A stretch of DNA of 43,634 bases from a bacterium (GCA_018830885.1 JAHJRI010000183.1:1-43634); one strand, 5' to 3'; counted from the first letter of the stretch, positions 18,114 to 27,199 are shown. Made by a program: numbers and translations. Notes: generated by a model not told the origin, from the sequence alone.

Positions 18114-20183
18114 ATGGAAAAAATTGAAATTGAATACAACGGAAAAAAGCTCGTGTTAGAAACCGGGCGGGTAGCCAAACAGGCCAATGGATCTGTCTGG
18201 GTAACCTACGGTGATACAACGGTCCTGGTAGCTGCGACAGCTGAAAAGACCAAGTCCAAACTCGACTTTTTCCCCTTAACCTGTGTTTACCAGGTTAAAA
18301 CTTACTCCAGGGGTAAAATCAGCGGCGGTTTTATCAAACGGGAACGCATGCCCTCCGAAATGGAGATTCTGGCATCCCGGATGATTGACCGACCATTGCG
18401 CCCCCTTTTCACAGCGGGATTCAGCTCGGAAACCCAGGTTATCGCAACTGTGATGAGCTGGGATGACGAAGCCAATACCATTTCGGCATCCATGCTGGGC
18501 GCTTCAGCCGCATTGCTGATCTCCGATATTCCTTACGAGACCCCGATTGCGGGAGTCAACGTGGGACTGATCAATGGTGAATTCCTGATCAACCCCTCGC
18601 CCAAACAGCTGGAAGAAAGTGAGCTGGATATGTTCATGGTCGCCAAAGAGGGTGCCATCGTCATGGTCGAAGCCGGTGCCAAGGTGGTTTCGGAAGATGT
18701 CATTGTTGACGCGCTCAATTTTGGCTACGACGCCATTCAGCCCCTGATCCAGATGCAGAAAGACCTGCTGAAGGTAGCCGGCAAAAAGAAACGGGCCGTG
18801 GAACCGCCAAAAGAGAATGTCAACCTGAAGAAGGCAGTGGCCAAATATGCCCGCAAAAAACTCCAGGGTGTGCTGGACATCTCAGACAAAATGGAGAGGC
18901 AGGACGCTTTTCAGGCACTGATTGAAGAAGCCTGCGGGAAACTGGTCGACGAGGAGAAGGAAATTTTCGAAGCGGAAGTCAAGGGGTTGATGTACGACCT
19001 GGAAAAAGAGCTGATTCGCGAAAATATCCTCAAAAATGGAAAAAGGATCGGTGGACGGGCCTTTAATGAGGTCAGACCCATCGCCTGTGAAATCGGCATC
19101 CTGCCCAACAGCCATGGTTCAGCGATGTTCACCCGGGGTGAAACCCAGGCGATTGTTGTAACAACTCTGGGGACCAAAGACGACGAGCAGATGGTTGATG
19201 ACCCCAACGGGCTTTCCTTCAAGCATTTCTACCTGCACTACAACTTCCCGGCCTACTCGGTGGGTGAAGTCCGCAGAATGGCAGCTCCCGGAAGAAGGGA
19301 AATCGGCCATGGAAACCTGGCTGAAAGAGCACTTCGCAGCCAGTTGCCAGCCAAGGAGTCCTTCCCCTATACCATTCGCGTGGTTTCTGAAATTACCGAA
19401 TCCAATGGGTCATCCTCCATGGCCAGTGTCTGCGGCGCATCCCTCGCTATGATGGATGCCGGGGTTCCCATTGCGGCCCCTGTTGCAGGCGTCGCCATGG
19501 GTATGGTGAGTGACGGGAAAAAGAACGTGATTCTGACGGACATCCTGGGGGATGAAGATCATGTCGGCGATATGGACTTCAAAGTGGTGGGAACGGCAGC
19601 CGGTATCACCGCCCTGCAGATGGATATCAAGATCGATGGACTTTCCACCGAAGTGATCAAGGAAGCCCTGGAGCAGGCCAAAGAGGGAAAGCTGCATATC
19701 CTGAACGAAATGAGCAAAGCGATTGAGAACACCAGAGACACCATCGCCAGCAACGCTCCGCGGTTTATTCAATACCGGATCGCACCGGCCAAAATCCGGG
19801 AAATCATCGGCCCGGGCGGCAAGATCGTCAAGGGTATTCAGGCCGAATCCGGAGCAAAGGTCGAAATTGACGACTCCGGGATTATCAATATCTCCTCTGC
19901 GGACCAGAAAAGTGCAGAACATGCTCTGGCACTGATTCGTGAAATCACCCAGGAGGTAGAGATAGGGACTGTCTATGACGGAACCGTTGTCAGCATCGTT
20001 GATTTCGGCGCCTTTGTTGAGATCCTGCCCAATACCCAGGGGCTGGTCCACATCTCCGAAATCTCAAGCGAGCGGGTCAATAAAGTCAAGGATGTGCTCA
20101 GCGAAGGTCAGGTGGTGAAAGTCAAGGCCATTGGGCTGGACAAGCGTGGCAAGCTCAAGCTTTCCATGAAGGCCCTGGAATAG
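18114..20183 (+). CDS. pnp: Polyribonucleotide nucleotidyltransferase (PNPase)
   Basis: Phosphorolytic 3'-5' exoribonuclease of RNA decay, 689 residues. Domain order: RNase PH 1 (about 1-215), helical linker (about 225-310), RNase PH 2 (about 315-545) with the active-site segment DILGDEDHVGDMDFKV, KH domain (REIIGPGGKIVKGIQ) and S1 domain (GTVYDGTVVSIVDFGAFVEI) ending at LSMKALE. It is slightly short at the C-terminus, with no acidic tail. It has the usual position after rpsO. Confidence 0.97.
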   Translation: MEKIEIEYNGKKLVLETGRVAKQANGSVWVTYGDTTVLVAATAEKTKSKLDFFPLTCVYQVKTYSRGKISGGFIKRERMPSEMEILASRMIDRPLRPLFTAGFSSETQVIATVMSWDDEANTISASMLGASAALLISDIPYETPIAGVNVGLINGEFLINPSPKQLEESELDMFMVAKEGAIVMVEAGAKVVSEDVIVDALNFGYDAIQPLIQMQKDLLKVAGKKKRAVEPPKENVNLKKAVAKYARKKLQGVLDISDKMERQDAFQALIEEACGKLVDEEKEIFEAEVKGLMYDLEKELIRENILKNGKRIGGRAFNEVRPIACEIGILPNSHGSAMFTRGETQAIVVTTLGTKDDEQMVDDPNGLSFKHFYLHYNFPAYSVGEVRRMAAPGRREIGHGNLAERALRSQLPAKESFPYTIRVVSEITESNGSSSMASVCGASLAMMDAGVPIAAPVAGVAMGMVSDGKKNVILTDILGDEDHVGDMDFKVVGTAAGITALQMDIKIDGLSTEVIKEALEQAKEGKLHILNEMSKAIENTRDTIASNAPRFIQYRIAPAKIREIIGPGGKIVKGIQAESGAKVEIDDSGIINISSADQKSAEHALALIREITQEVEIGTVYDGTVVSIVDFGAFVEILPNTQGLVHISEISSERVNKVKDVLSEGQVVKVKAIGLDKRGKLKLSMKALE

Positions 20184-20198
20184 AAGCATTAAATATGG

Positions 20199-20231
20199 AT
20201 GCTGTCACCGTCAGAATCGGGGCAGCATTTT
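20199..20231 (+). terminator. Probable terminator after pnp
   Basis: ATGCTGTC (20199-20206) pairs with GGCAGCAT (20221-20228; one T-G pair) and is followed by TTTTG. The short T-run makes it weak. It separates pnp from tRNA-Arg. Confidence 0.5.
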
Positions 20232-20241
20232 GCCTGAATGT

Positions 20242-20317
20242 GTCCCCATAGTTTAGCCGGATAAAACAGTGGATTCCTAATCCGCAGCTCCAGGTTCGAG
20301 TCCTGGTGGGGACACCA
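20242..20317 (+). tRNA. tRNA-Arg (CCT), integration site
   Basis: Acceptor GTCCCCA pairs with TGGGGAC; anticodon stem GTGGA/TCCGC with loop TTCCTAA gives CCT; T-arm CCAGG-TTCGAGT-CCTGG; CCA is encoded (20315-20317). A phage-type integrase gene follows 64 bases downstream and reads toward it, so the 3' half of this tRNA is the likely attachment site. The tRNA remains intact, as expected if the element restores the 3' end. Confidence 0.93.
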
Positions 20318-20362
20318 TAAAAACATGGGTTAGCAGAGACTCCATTTTAGAACAAATGCTCA

Positions 20363-20388
20363 GTGTCTATATAGGTGTCTATCACCTA
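20363..20388. repeat. Short repeats at the integrase end (att-arm candidates)
   Basis: GTGTCTAT occurs twice (20363-20370 and 20375-20382), and TAGGTG/CACCTA (20372-20377 with 20383-20388) forms an inverted repeat over the end of the integrase gene. The position between tRNA and integrase suits arm-type integrase or excisionase sites; this is inference. Confidence 0.35.
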
Positions 20389-21542
20389 ACCTCCCTCTTT
20401 TCTTCGCCAGAATTCTGTTTCTCCCATACTACATCGGCTAAATCCTCCTCATCGACCAGATTGTACCGATAGAACATCGCATCGGTCTTGTGGCCGGTCA
20501 TCTTCTTGATTGTCGATCTGTCGTTTCCAGCCTTTCTGAGCCGTGTTACAGCACAGTGGCGGAAGTCATGGAACACAAAATCTTCTATTCCGGCATCTTC
20601 CAACGCTTTAACAAAACTCTTCCTGATATTGTATATCGGCTTTCCGTTCTTCAGGAATACGCGGCCAGCAGCAAACCTGCTGGGTAGTTCCTGCAGAGCT
20701 TTCTTTACCCTGGGGTGAAGAGGGATGGACTTCGCCTCCCGCTTCCCCTTGGTACGTTCCTTCACCAACCGGATCCAGCCGGGTCCGTCTTTCAAGTCCA
20801 CCTCACTCCATTCCAATCTCATAATCTCGTCGTAGCGCATCCCTTCATAGAAAGCGACCAGGAGGATTGACCTGATGTGTTCCGGTGCCTTGGAAAGCAG
20901 GTTTTCAAACTCTGAATCCGTCAGGATCCGCTTCCGCACGTTGTCTTCCTTGCGCATCGGGGCATTGCGGATCGGATTGCTGCTGATCTTCTTGCCTCTG
21001 ACCGCTTCATTCAGCATCTTGCGGATGGCTGCGATTTCACGGTTGATGGTAGCGTCTGCTACAAGCTGATCCGGGTATCTCCGGGATTTTTCAGTTTCAC
21101 GCTGTCTGCCGTAATGTTCAAGGGTGTCCAGGTCGATGGCCTTGATCTTTATGTCGGATCCAATAATCCGCGTAACGTTGTCCAGGGAAGCCCTTGTCCT
21201 GCGATACGATGTAAGTTGCTTGGTGGATGTCAGTCCGAGATACCATTTCTTGAGCTGTCCGAGGGTCACATGCGCGTTCTTGTCCTTCTCAATATATCGG
21301 TCCTCTGTGATCTCGCGCAGTTTCTTGGCCATCTCATTCTCGGCGGCCTTCCTGGAGGATCCGATTCTCTTCCGCTTGCGTTTACCATCCAGCCAATATT
21401 CAATCCAATATATCTTGCCGGAAGCCTTTTTAATGTCGAATCCGCACTTGCCGCAGGTCTTCCGCTTTTCCATACTGCCCTTTTTACCAACCTCTTCACC
21501 CCATCTGGATCCGCATTTCGGACATTCGATCAATATGGCCAT
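20382..21542 (-). CDS. Tyrosine recombinase / phage integrase with zinc ribbon
   Basis: Site-specific recombinase of 386 residues that presumably inserts and excises the element at tRNA-Arg. Residues 8-34 form a putative zinc ribbon (CPKCGSRW and CGKCGF pairs). Then come an AP2-like arm-binding region (about 45-90), a SAM-like core-binding domain (about 92-185) and a catalytic domain with Arg236 (GMRYDEIMRLEW), His325 and Arg328 (HDFRHCAVTRL), His351 (MTGHKT) and nucleophile Tyr360 (FYRYN). All catalytic positions are present, so it may be active. Confidence 0.93.
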   Translation of the reverse strand: MAILIECPKCGSRWGEEVGKKGSMEKRKTCGKCGFDIKKASGKIYWIEYWLDGKRKRKRIGSSRKAAENEMAKKLREITEDRYIEKDKNAHVTLGQLKKWYLGLTSTKQLTSYRRTRASLDNVTRIIGSDIKIKAIDLDTLEHYGRQRETEKSRRYPDQLVADATINREIAAIRKMLNEAVRGKKISSNPIRNAPMRKEDNVRKRILTDSEFENLLSKAPEHIRSILLVAFYEGMRYDEIMRLEWSEVDLKDGPGWIRLVKERTKGKREAKSIPLHPRVKKALQELPSRFAAGRVFLKNGKPIYNIRKSFVKALEDAGIEDFVFHDFRHCAVTRLRKAGNDRSTIKKMTGHKTDAMFYRYNLVDEEDLADVVWEKQNSGEEKREVR

Positions 21543-21547
21543 GGTTC

Positions 21548-22423
21548 TTATCCCTGTATTGGTTTCAATTCATGAACTTCTAAAGTACCATCCAACAGAA
21601 TTCGATTAACGTCGTTTAGGATCTGTTCTGATTTCTCTTTACTACCGCAGCACCCTGGTTCTGTCGCAATTGTGATTAATCCGGATCGCTCCACTAGCCC
21701 CTGGAACACATCTTTTCCTGTCGTTTTATATGTCATTCCATAATCTGTTTCTGCCAAATACCATTTTTCATATACCTCGTCTGGCCACGGGATAGTGAAT
21801 TCGCCACTGGCCAACTCAAATGAAAAACAATCCAAATCGATATCTAACAGGAATGGCGGCCTCTCATCATTGAACCAATATTTTATCCCTTGCTCAAATC
21901 GCCATCCCAGAATATCCCAGAAATCTGCATGAGATCGAGAACTCGCATGGTCAGCTAAATGCCCTTGGTATTCAAGCATATGTCCCAGGTGGCCAGTTTT
22001 AAAAACAACCCTGCTATAGCTGTCAGAACCTGGCGGATATTTCCCGTTTTCAGCCGCAGCACAGTGTATATCATCTACTCCGATGACGATAACATCCTGG
22101 ATCATTCCGAGTTCAATTCCGGCGATGATCCACTCATCATTTCTCGGACTCAAATCCCTTTCACAGAAAACCGTGAAATCAAACATTGATATGGATGCGA
22201 TATCTATCTCTCTTGTTTTTTCAATTTCACGAGGGGGTAAACAGTCGTGATGTCGGTCAAAACAAATCAAAGTGCATGGCTGTGGAAGAACCCCCTCCCG
22301 CTGGGCGTGCAATAGAAGCGGTAAAACAAACCGATGTCTTCGATGCTTAAACCCGGTTTTATCGCCCACGGAAATCCGCTCCAGTTCATCGATGTCGATC
22401 AGTCTTTTGACGAAATCCATCAT
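21548..22423 (-). CDS. UPF0489-like arginase-fold protein
   Basis: Predicted metal-dependent hydrolase of 291 residues. Two motifs match the arginase/deacetylase fold: ICFDRHHDCLP (Asp56, His58 or 59, Asp60) and LLDIDLDCF (Asp194, Asp196, Asp198), with a late Glu255 in IATEPGCCG. This pattern fits UPF0489, a family that includes the peptide arginases that convert arginine to ornithine in ribosomal peptides; assignment is by motif only. No precursor peptide or radical SAM gene is near. It shares a 4-base overlap with the zinc-finger gene upstream and lies 5 bases before the integrase, so all three may be one leftward operon. Confidence 0.7.
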   Translation of the reverse strand: MMDFVKRLIDIDELERISVGDKTGFKHRRHRFVLPLLLHAQREGVLPQPCTLICFDRHHDCLPPREIEKTREIDIASISMFDFTVFCERDLSPRNDEWIIAGIELGMIQDVIVIGVDDIHCAAAENGKYPPGSDSYSRVVFKTGHLGHMLEYQGHLADHASSRSHADFWDILGWRFEQGIKYWFNDERPPFLLDIDLDCFSFELASGEFTIPWPDEVYEKWYLAETDYGMTYKTTGKDVFQGLVERSGLITIATEPGCCGSKEKSEQILNDVNRILLDGTLEVHELKPIQG

Positions 22424-23187
22424 TTCTCCTTTTTCTCCCCTGCCCGCGGTTTCTTCGCTTTAGTTCTAGATCTCTTCATTCCGATGTTAGCGGCGCATCT
22501 ATTGCTGCAGAATTTCTTTTCCCGCTCAGTTAGCTGAACCACCCAGTTATTGCACCCTGGCGCTTCGCATTTTTTAAAGCTGTCAATCGGAACCTGATTC
22601 AGGCAAGCCATCAGATCCCATATAAAGAGGTCTATTGTACTGACCCCAAGCATACCTTCTCCTGTGATGGCTATCCTGCCGTTGACGGTATTCATGCATC
22701 TCTGGACGGTAATGGTTCTATTAAACAACAGTTCCCCGTCTGTTTTTCGACCGTTCTGAATATCGTCCAGGCGCTTGAACAGAGGTTCTAGCTCTTCCCG
22801 TAATCTGTCCTGAAGCATAAACAGATCAAATCCGGTTCGTCGTTCAACGTATTTTTCCAGATCTGTTGTCAGTTGTATGTCGCCATTTCTTTGAATCTTG
22901 AGCAGCTCAAGTATTTCTTTCCCTTGAATTTCGGATGGATTCGTTGCCCGTCTTGCCTCTCTGATTTCCAGGTTCAGCTCTGCTTCTTTCCGATTTGATT
23001 CAGATTTATCGGTTGGGAAAAGCATACTGTCGCCATTGAAAATCCGGTACTCACTCAGAACTATATGGTGAATTACCTTGACTGTGACTTCCTGTAATTC
23101 ACTGTAATTTTTTAGCTTCAACTCATTCAGGTCCGTATTTAGAAAATCCAACAGCCAGTTAATACGCTGTCTTTTTGTCTTATCCAT
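22420..23187 (-). CDS. CGNR-like zinc-finger protein
   Basis: A 255-residue protein whose C-terminus (about 205-240) carries CEAPGCNNW and KKFCSNRC, a C-x4-C ... C-x3-C zinc site in the arrangement of CGNR-type proteins. The last 20 residues are Lys/Arg rich, suggesting nucleic-acid binding. The N-terminal 200 residues are helical and unrecognised. The stop overlaps the start of the arginase-fold gene (ATGA), so the two proteins are probably made in fixed ratio and may act together, for instance as regulator and enzyme. It is first in the leftward operon, facing the early genes. Confidence 0.65.
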   Translation of the reverse strand: MDKTKRQRINWLLDFLNTDLNELKLKNYSELQEVTVKVIHHIVLSEYRIFNGDSMLFPTDKSESNRKEAELNLEIREARRATNPSEIQGKEILELLKIQRNGDIQLTTDLEKYVERRTGFDLFMLQDRLREELEPLFKRLDDIQNGRKTDGELLFNRTITVQRCMNTVNGRIAITGEGMLGVSTIDLFIWDLMACLNQVPIDSFKKCEAPGCNNWVVQLTEREKKFCSNRCAANIGMKRSRTKAKKPRAGEKKEK

Positions 23188-23198
23188 GTGCAGCTTCT

Positions 23199-23315
23199 GT
23201 TAATTAAATTTCGGACTCAATTGGAAATTTTCATTAAAGAATTGATCTCAACCTATGTTTGTGTGGTATTGTTAAATTACTACAGGTTAATCTTTATTGT
23301 CAAAAATTAATTAAC
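23199..23315. repeat. Inverted AT-rich operators in the divergent control region
   Basis: GTTAATTAA (23199-23207) and its exact reverse complement TTAATTAAC (23307-23315) flank the 148-base divergent region between the zinc-finger gene and the early operon. Each arm contains the self-complementary TTAATTAA. The outer position next to both starts suits paired operators for an element repressor. Confidence 0.4.
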
Positions 23316-23335
23316 ACGTTCTTGAGAGGTACGCA

Positions 23336-23572
23336 ATGACAAGAGAAATAATGCGGAAAGCGATGATTGACGGAGTTGAAGAACTACTCACTGCCGATGA
23401 GTTTGCACAGGCTTCAAGAATGTCCCTGGCCTGGGTTCGACGGCAGATATTGGAAAAGACTATTAAGACTTGCCGCATCGGCAGACGAGTTTTCATTCCT
23501 CAATCTGTTTTGGTAGACCTGATCAACGCTGGCATGTCTGAGCCGCCGCAAGCCGCCGAACAAGCCAGCTAA
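23336..23572 (+). CDS. Small HTH protein, excisionase-like
   Basis: 78 residues. LLTADEFAQASRMSLAWVRRQILEKTIKTCRIGRRVFIP follows the pattern of MerR-type winged helices found in Xis/AlpA-like regulators: a helix-turn-helix, a short wing and a final strand. It probably controls excision or early transcription. GAGAGG lies before the ATG at 5-base spacing. It is the first gene of the rightward early operon. Confidence 0.75.
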   Translation: MTREIMRKAMIDGVEELLTADEFAQASRMSLAWVRRQILEKTIKTCRIGRRVFIPQSVLVDLINAGMSEPPQAAEQAS

Positions 23573-23595
23573 CATTTTAATCAGAGGGCACAGAA

Positions 23596-24048
23596 ATGAC
23601 TGAAATCGAACTGACAGAACCAATTCCCGACAAATGGTGGGAACGACACGAGGACGAGATTGCCCCCAAGGTCAAGCGATATCTGGCCAAATTCATGAAA
23701 AAGCTGGCCAGGAAATTCGGATGGAAGCGAAATCTCAAGCCAGAGAATTATATCGATGTAGCGGGGCAACTGGCCCGAAACAGCAAGCTGACCGCTGAAG
23801 AGATACTTGATCTGTACCACAGGCAGGCGGTTGACTTCGCCCAGATGGATGTTTTCGAGCAGCACTATGCCCACCTGTGCATAAAGAACGAAGACGGCAA
23901 ACTCCTGATCCCCTTCCATGCATTCCCGTCGTTCCAGGAAATGTCCCCCGAACGGCGCTGGACAGTGATGACACTGCACAACAAATTGCATCCGGACATG
24001 CCGATTTATAAGTTACCTCTGACCATACAAAGCGACCAGATTAATTGA
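23596..24048 (+). CDS. Element early protein of unknown function
   Basis: 150 residues, unrecognised. The N-terminal half is acidic then strongly basic (KVKRYLAKFMKKLARKFGWKRN); there is no signal or membrane segment. It sits 23 bases after the excisionase-like gene and 10 bases before the next, clearly in the same operon. AGAGGG precedes the ATG. A role in replication control or DNA binding is suggested only by context. Confidence 0.6.
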   Translation: MTEIELTEPIPDKWWERHEDEIAPKVKRYLAKFMKKLARKFGWKRNLKPENYIDVAGQLARNSKLTAEEILDLYHRQAVDFAQMDVFEQHYAHLCIKNEDGKLLIPFHAFPSFQEMSPERRWTVMTLHNKLHPDMPIYKLPLTIQSDQIN

Positions 24049-24058
24049 GGAGGCGAAT

Positions 24059-24508
24059 GTGAAATTATTCGGCACTGAAATACCTCCCGCGACAGAGAAA
24101 CTGCTGGAACTAGCGGGACAAACCACGGAAACAGCAAGCGAAGGAGGACACATTAGAATTGAAACACTGCTATATCCGAATGAGGTCGCCGACTATATTG
24201 GGATCACCTCGTCTATGGTTGAGAGGGGTGTTCGAAATGGCGCCATACCGACAACCTTGCTACGCAGTCTCAGTGACCGAACTTTAATGTACTTGGATGA
24301 GCTGGACAATTGGATGCGCTGTCTGGAAGGAAAAGCCACCCGCAAACAATGGAAGAATGAACTCAGGGCTAAAGCCGTCCAAATTGCTCAAAGACGGATT
24401 GCAGACCGTGCTATGAAACGGGAGGCGTCAGAGTGCGCCATGGCAAAAACTGAGTATGATGTTCTCGCAAGAGATTCATACAACCCCATTACGGGGAAGA
24501 CCAGATGA
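24059..24508 (+). CDS. HTH-domain element protein
   Basis: 149 residues from a GTG start with an excellent GAGGAGG at 5-base spacing. Residues about 38-90 (YPNEVADYIGITSSMVERGVRNGAI, then RTLMYLDELDNWM) look like an excisionase-type winged helix-turn-helix. The C-terminal part is a basic helical region (AQRRIADRAMKREAS). The target is unknown. The stop overlaps a small ORF at 24505 by 4 bases. Confidence 0.65.
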   Translation: MKLFGTEIPPATEKLLELAGQTTETASEGGHIRIETLLYPNEVADYIGITSSMVERGVRNGAIPTTLLRSLSDRTLMYLDELDNWMRCLEGKATRKQWKNELRAKAVQIAQRRIADRAMKREASECAMAKTEYDVLARDSYNPITGKTR

Positions 24509-24597
24509 AAAAACGAAAAAGCCAGCAGGCAACGACAGTATGTCTGATGCAGAGAAATTCCTTTGAAGATGTTCGGGTAAATTACACGGGACGATAG
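24505..24597 (+). CDS. Possible 30-residue coupled peptide
   Basis: ATG overlaps the stop of the preceding gene as ATGA and opens a 30-codon frame beginning MKKRKSQQATTV and ending NYTGR. It is basic at the N-terminus. The overlap favours translation, but length and lack of known relatives make it uncertain. Confidence 0.3.
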   Translation: MKKRKSQQATTVCLMQRNSFEDVRVNYTGR

Positions 24598-24629
24598 TAC
24601 ATCAATAACTTCAAATTTAATCACAGAAT

Positions 24630-27047
24630 ATGGGCACAGTTGATTTGCAGTATATACCTGACGAACAAAAGCAACGTCCACAGTGGAATTGTTGGTTGTA
24701 CTTACCAGATCCAAAAGGGGGTATGCCTAAAAAATTCCCGGTCAATCTAAAAACCGGATCAGGTGCCAGTTCCACTAATCTCTCGGATTGGACATCCTAC
24801 GACGATGCCGTTAAAGCCTATCAGTCCGGCGAATATGAAGGCCTTGGGTTCTGCTTCGATGAAGGTGACGGATTGGTCGGCATAGACTTGGACGACTGCA
24901 TCGACCAGGACACAGGTGCCATCCTCCCCGCCTTCCAGGAAATAGTCAGCAGATTCGACAGCTACACCGAAAGGTCACCATCCGGAAAAGGCTTTCATAT
25001 TATCATCAAGGGCGACATTCCGACGCTGGGCAAGGACGAAGGCGGGTATAACCAGAAACCCTATGAAATATACGCTCGCAAGCGGTTTTTTACAGTTACC
25101 GGCGACCATGTTCCTGGTACGCCAGCGACTGTGGAAGCCCGGCAGGAGGCTATCGATTGGTTTCTGGAAAACTTCATCGATACGAAAAAGAAACTGAAAG
25201 CCAATATTGATGAGATACCGGAATGGTGGGCGCAAGGTCCGCTCTCTATCACGGATCTGGCGGAAAATGAATCAGCCATCCTGAATACCGTGCTGAAGGA
25301 TGAGCGGGCGAAAAAGCTATACGAAGGCGATTGGTCGGACTACCCCAGCCAATCGGAGGGAGATATGGCTTTTGCCGTTCGGCTGGCCAAACCGTGCAAG
25401 TGTGATCCGAATCTGATGGATAATTTGTTTCGAACATCCGGACTATATCGAGAGAAATACGACAGAGCATCATATGGTCTGGTTACCTTGGCCAAGGCCA
25501 TTAAGTCGAAGCAGATCGATTTTACGGCGGTTAAGCACCAGGACGGACGCAAGGATTTCGAAAAACAAGTAACCGACGCCGGTAACGACTTCGATTCGCT
25601 GATGACCATTGCTTCCAGTGTTTGGGAAAGCCATCTACCCCAGACCAGTAAGGAGAGGTTGGTCAAGGATATCGCCAGGGCGGCAGGCGTCCCGGTCGGG
25701 TCACTCCGCACGGACCTGAAAAAGAAACAGGGTGCGGAATCAGTCCAAAAGCAGCACCATGCGACTGCCCTCGCAGCCATAGAGAGGTATGGGAAGGAGA
25801 ATATCCTGTATACCCTCGGTTGTTTCTGGACATGGGATGGAACCGGGGTGTGGAAAAGCCTGGAGGACCGGGCTGTCAAGAAGGTCATTCACGAAGTGGC
25901 GGACCGGGACAAGATCAGCCAGGCGTTTGTATCGTCTGTGCTGGATTTGGCCAAAACCGAGTGCAACCGCAGCATCAAGTTTGACAGCAACCCTCGGGGG
26001 ATCAACTGCCTGAACGGACTTTTGGTCTGGAATGGGTCAGGGTTCGATCTGCAGGAACACAGCCGGAGAGACTACCTGACGGTTCGGATTCCGGTGGAAT
26101 ACGATCCTGAAACCCCTGCGCCGCGATTTGAGCGGTTTCTGGAAGAGATATTCGAAATTGACGACGAACGAGAAGCGAAAATTAAGCTGATTTTGGAAAT
26201 TGCCGGGTACTGCCTGTTGTCCAGCACTGAACTTGAGAAGTTTGTGATCATGCTCGGCTCTGGTGCAAACGGTAAAAGCGTTCTACTGAAAACCCTCGAG
26301 TCTCTGGTCGGCGCCGAGAATGTCGCGGCTGTCCAGCCCGATCAGTTCGCAAACAAGTTCCAGATCGGATATCTACGGGGGAAATTGCTAAATAGCGTCA
26401 CCGAGATTGCAGTCGGAACCCAGATAGCAGACGCCAGGCTGAAGGCCATTGCCAGCGGTGAAAGTCTGACGGCTGAACAGAAATACGGGGATCCGTTCAA
26501 CTTTGAACCGTTCGCTACCTGTATTTTCGCGACCAACCACATGCCCCATACCCGTGATTTCAGCGAAGCCCTGATGCGCCGAGCAATCATCATCAACTTC
26601 AACCGGGTTTTCCGTCCGGAAGAGCAGGACAAGCATCTGGTTGCCAAACTGAAGGAAGAACTGCGGGGGATACTGAATCTGGCGCTGGAGGGTCTGACCC
26701 GACTGTTTAAGAACGGAGACTGTACGCATGTGGCAGAATGCGAGGAGGCGAAGCGAGCTTGGCAACTGGAATCGGACCAGGCGGCACAGTTCGTTGAAGA
26801 AGAGTGCATTATTGGAACAGCATATTCCGTCGAATCCGGAGTGTTGTATCGGGCGTACGAACGATGGGCGAGCCGTGTCGGAGTTGATAAACGTCTGAAA
26901 CAGCGAAACCTGACAATCCGTCTTCAGAGATTTGGGGTGGTAGCCGGAAAGGGTGGAAAAGGGGTGCGTCAACTTTCCGGAATCGCGTTAGCACCTGACG
27001 CTGTAAGCATTGAAGAGGAGTGGGCAGATGCAGAATGGCTTCAATAA
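24630..27047 (+). CDS. P4-type primase/helicase
   Basis: Large 805-residue replication protein of phage and plasmid satellites. The N-terminal part (about 1-180) resembles the primase-polymerase type: GLGFCFDEGDGLVGIDLDDC supplies metal-binding acidic residues and SPSGKGFHIIIKG the following strand. A linker is followed by a D5/P4-like region and an SF3 helicase with Walker A GSGANGKS (543-550), and further on IFATNHMPHTRDFSEALMRR with the sensor Asn and Arg. The protein would both prime and unwind, recognising the element's own origin. No ribosome site is evident before the ATG. The stop is directly followed by the origin-like repeats. Confidence 0.9.
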   Translation: MGTVDLQYIPDEQKQRPQWNCWLYLPDPKGGMPKKFPVNLKTGSGASSTNLSDWTSYDDAVKAYQSGEYEGLGFCFDEGDGLVGIDLDDCIDQDTGAILPAFQEIVSRFDSYTERSPSGKGFHIIIKGDIPTLGKDEGGYNQKPYEIYARKRFFTVTGDHVPGTPATVEARQEAIDWFLENFIDTKKKLKANIDEIPEWWAQGPLSITDLAENESAILNTVLKDERAKKLYEGDWSDYPSQSEGDMAFAVRLAKPCKCDPNLMDNLFRTSGLYREKYDRASYGLVTLAKAIKSKQIDFTAVKHQDGRKDFEKQVTDAGNDFDSLMTIASSVWESHLPQTSKERLVKDIARAAGVPVGSLRTDLKKKQGAESVQKQHHATALAAIERYGKENILYTLGCFWTWDGTGVWKSLEDRAVKKVIHEVADRDKISQAFVSSVLDLAKTECNRSIKFDSNPRGINCLNGLLVWNGSGFDLQEHSRRDYLTVRIPVEYDPETPAPRFERFLEEIFEIDDEREAKIKLILEIAGYCLLSSTELEKFVIMLGSGANGKSVLLKTLESLVGAENVAAVQPDQFANKFQIGYLRGKLLNSVTEIAVGTQIADARLKAIASGESLTAEQKYGDPFNFEPFATCIFATNHMPHTRDFSEALMRRAIIINFNRVFRPEEQDKHLVAKLKEELRGILNLALEGLTRLFKNGDCTHVAECEEAKRAWQLESDQAAQFVEEECIIGTAYSVESGVLYRAYERWASRVGVDKRLKQRNLTIRLQRFGVVAGKGGKGVRQLSGIALAPDAVSIEEEWADAEWLQ

Positions 27048-27080
27048 CACAGGGGGTGGGGTGCGTAAATACGCGCGTAA

Positions 27081-27199
27081 GGTGGCGCATGTGGCGCATC
27101 CTTTTATTGTTTTGGTTTTTTCATTCGATTCAATAGGTAATAGAGGTAATGCAATATATAAAAAGTAAAACAATGGCGAGATGCGCCACATGCGCCACC
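27081..27199. repeat. Perfect 20-bp inverted repeat built of iterons
   Basis: The arm 27081-27100 is exactly complementary to 27180-27199, with 79 AT-rich bases between. Each arm holds two tandem copies of GTGGCGCAT (or its complement), so there are four exact copies, two per strand. A one-mismatch copy, GTGGCGGAT, is at 27236-27244. Confidence 0.85.

Noticed and set aside
19410..20051. 213-codon minus-strand ORF opposite pnp
   Set aside because: Antisense shadow of the PNPase KH/S1 region, no ribosome site.
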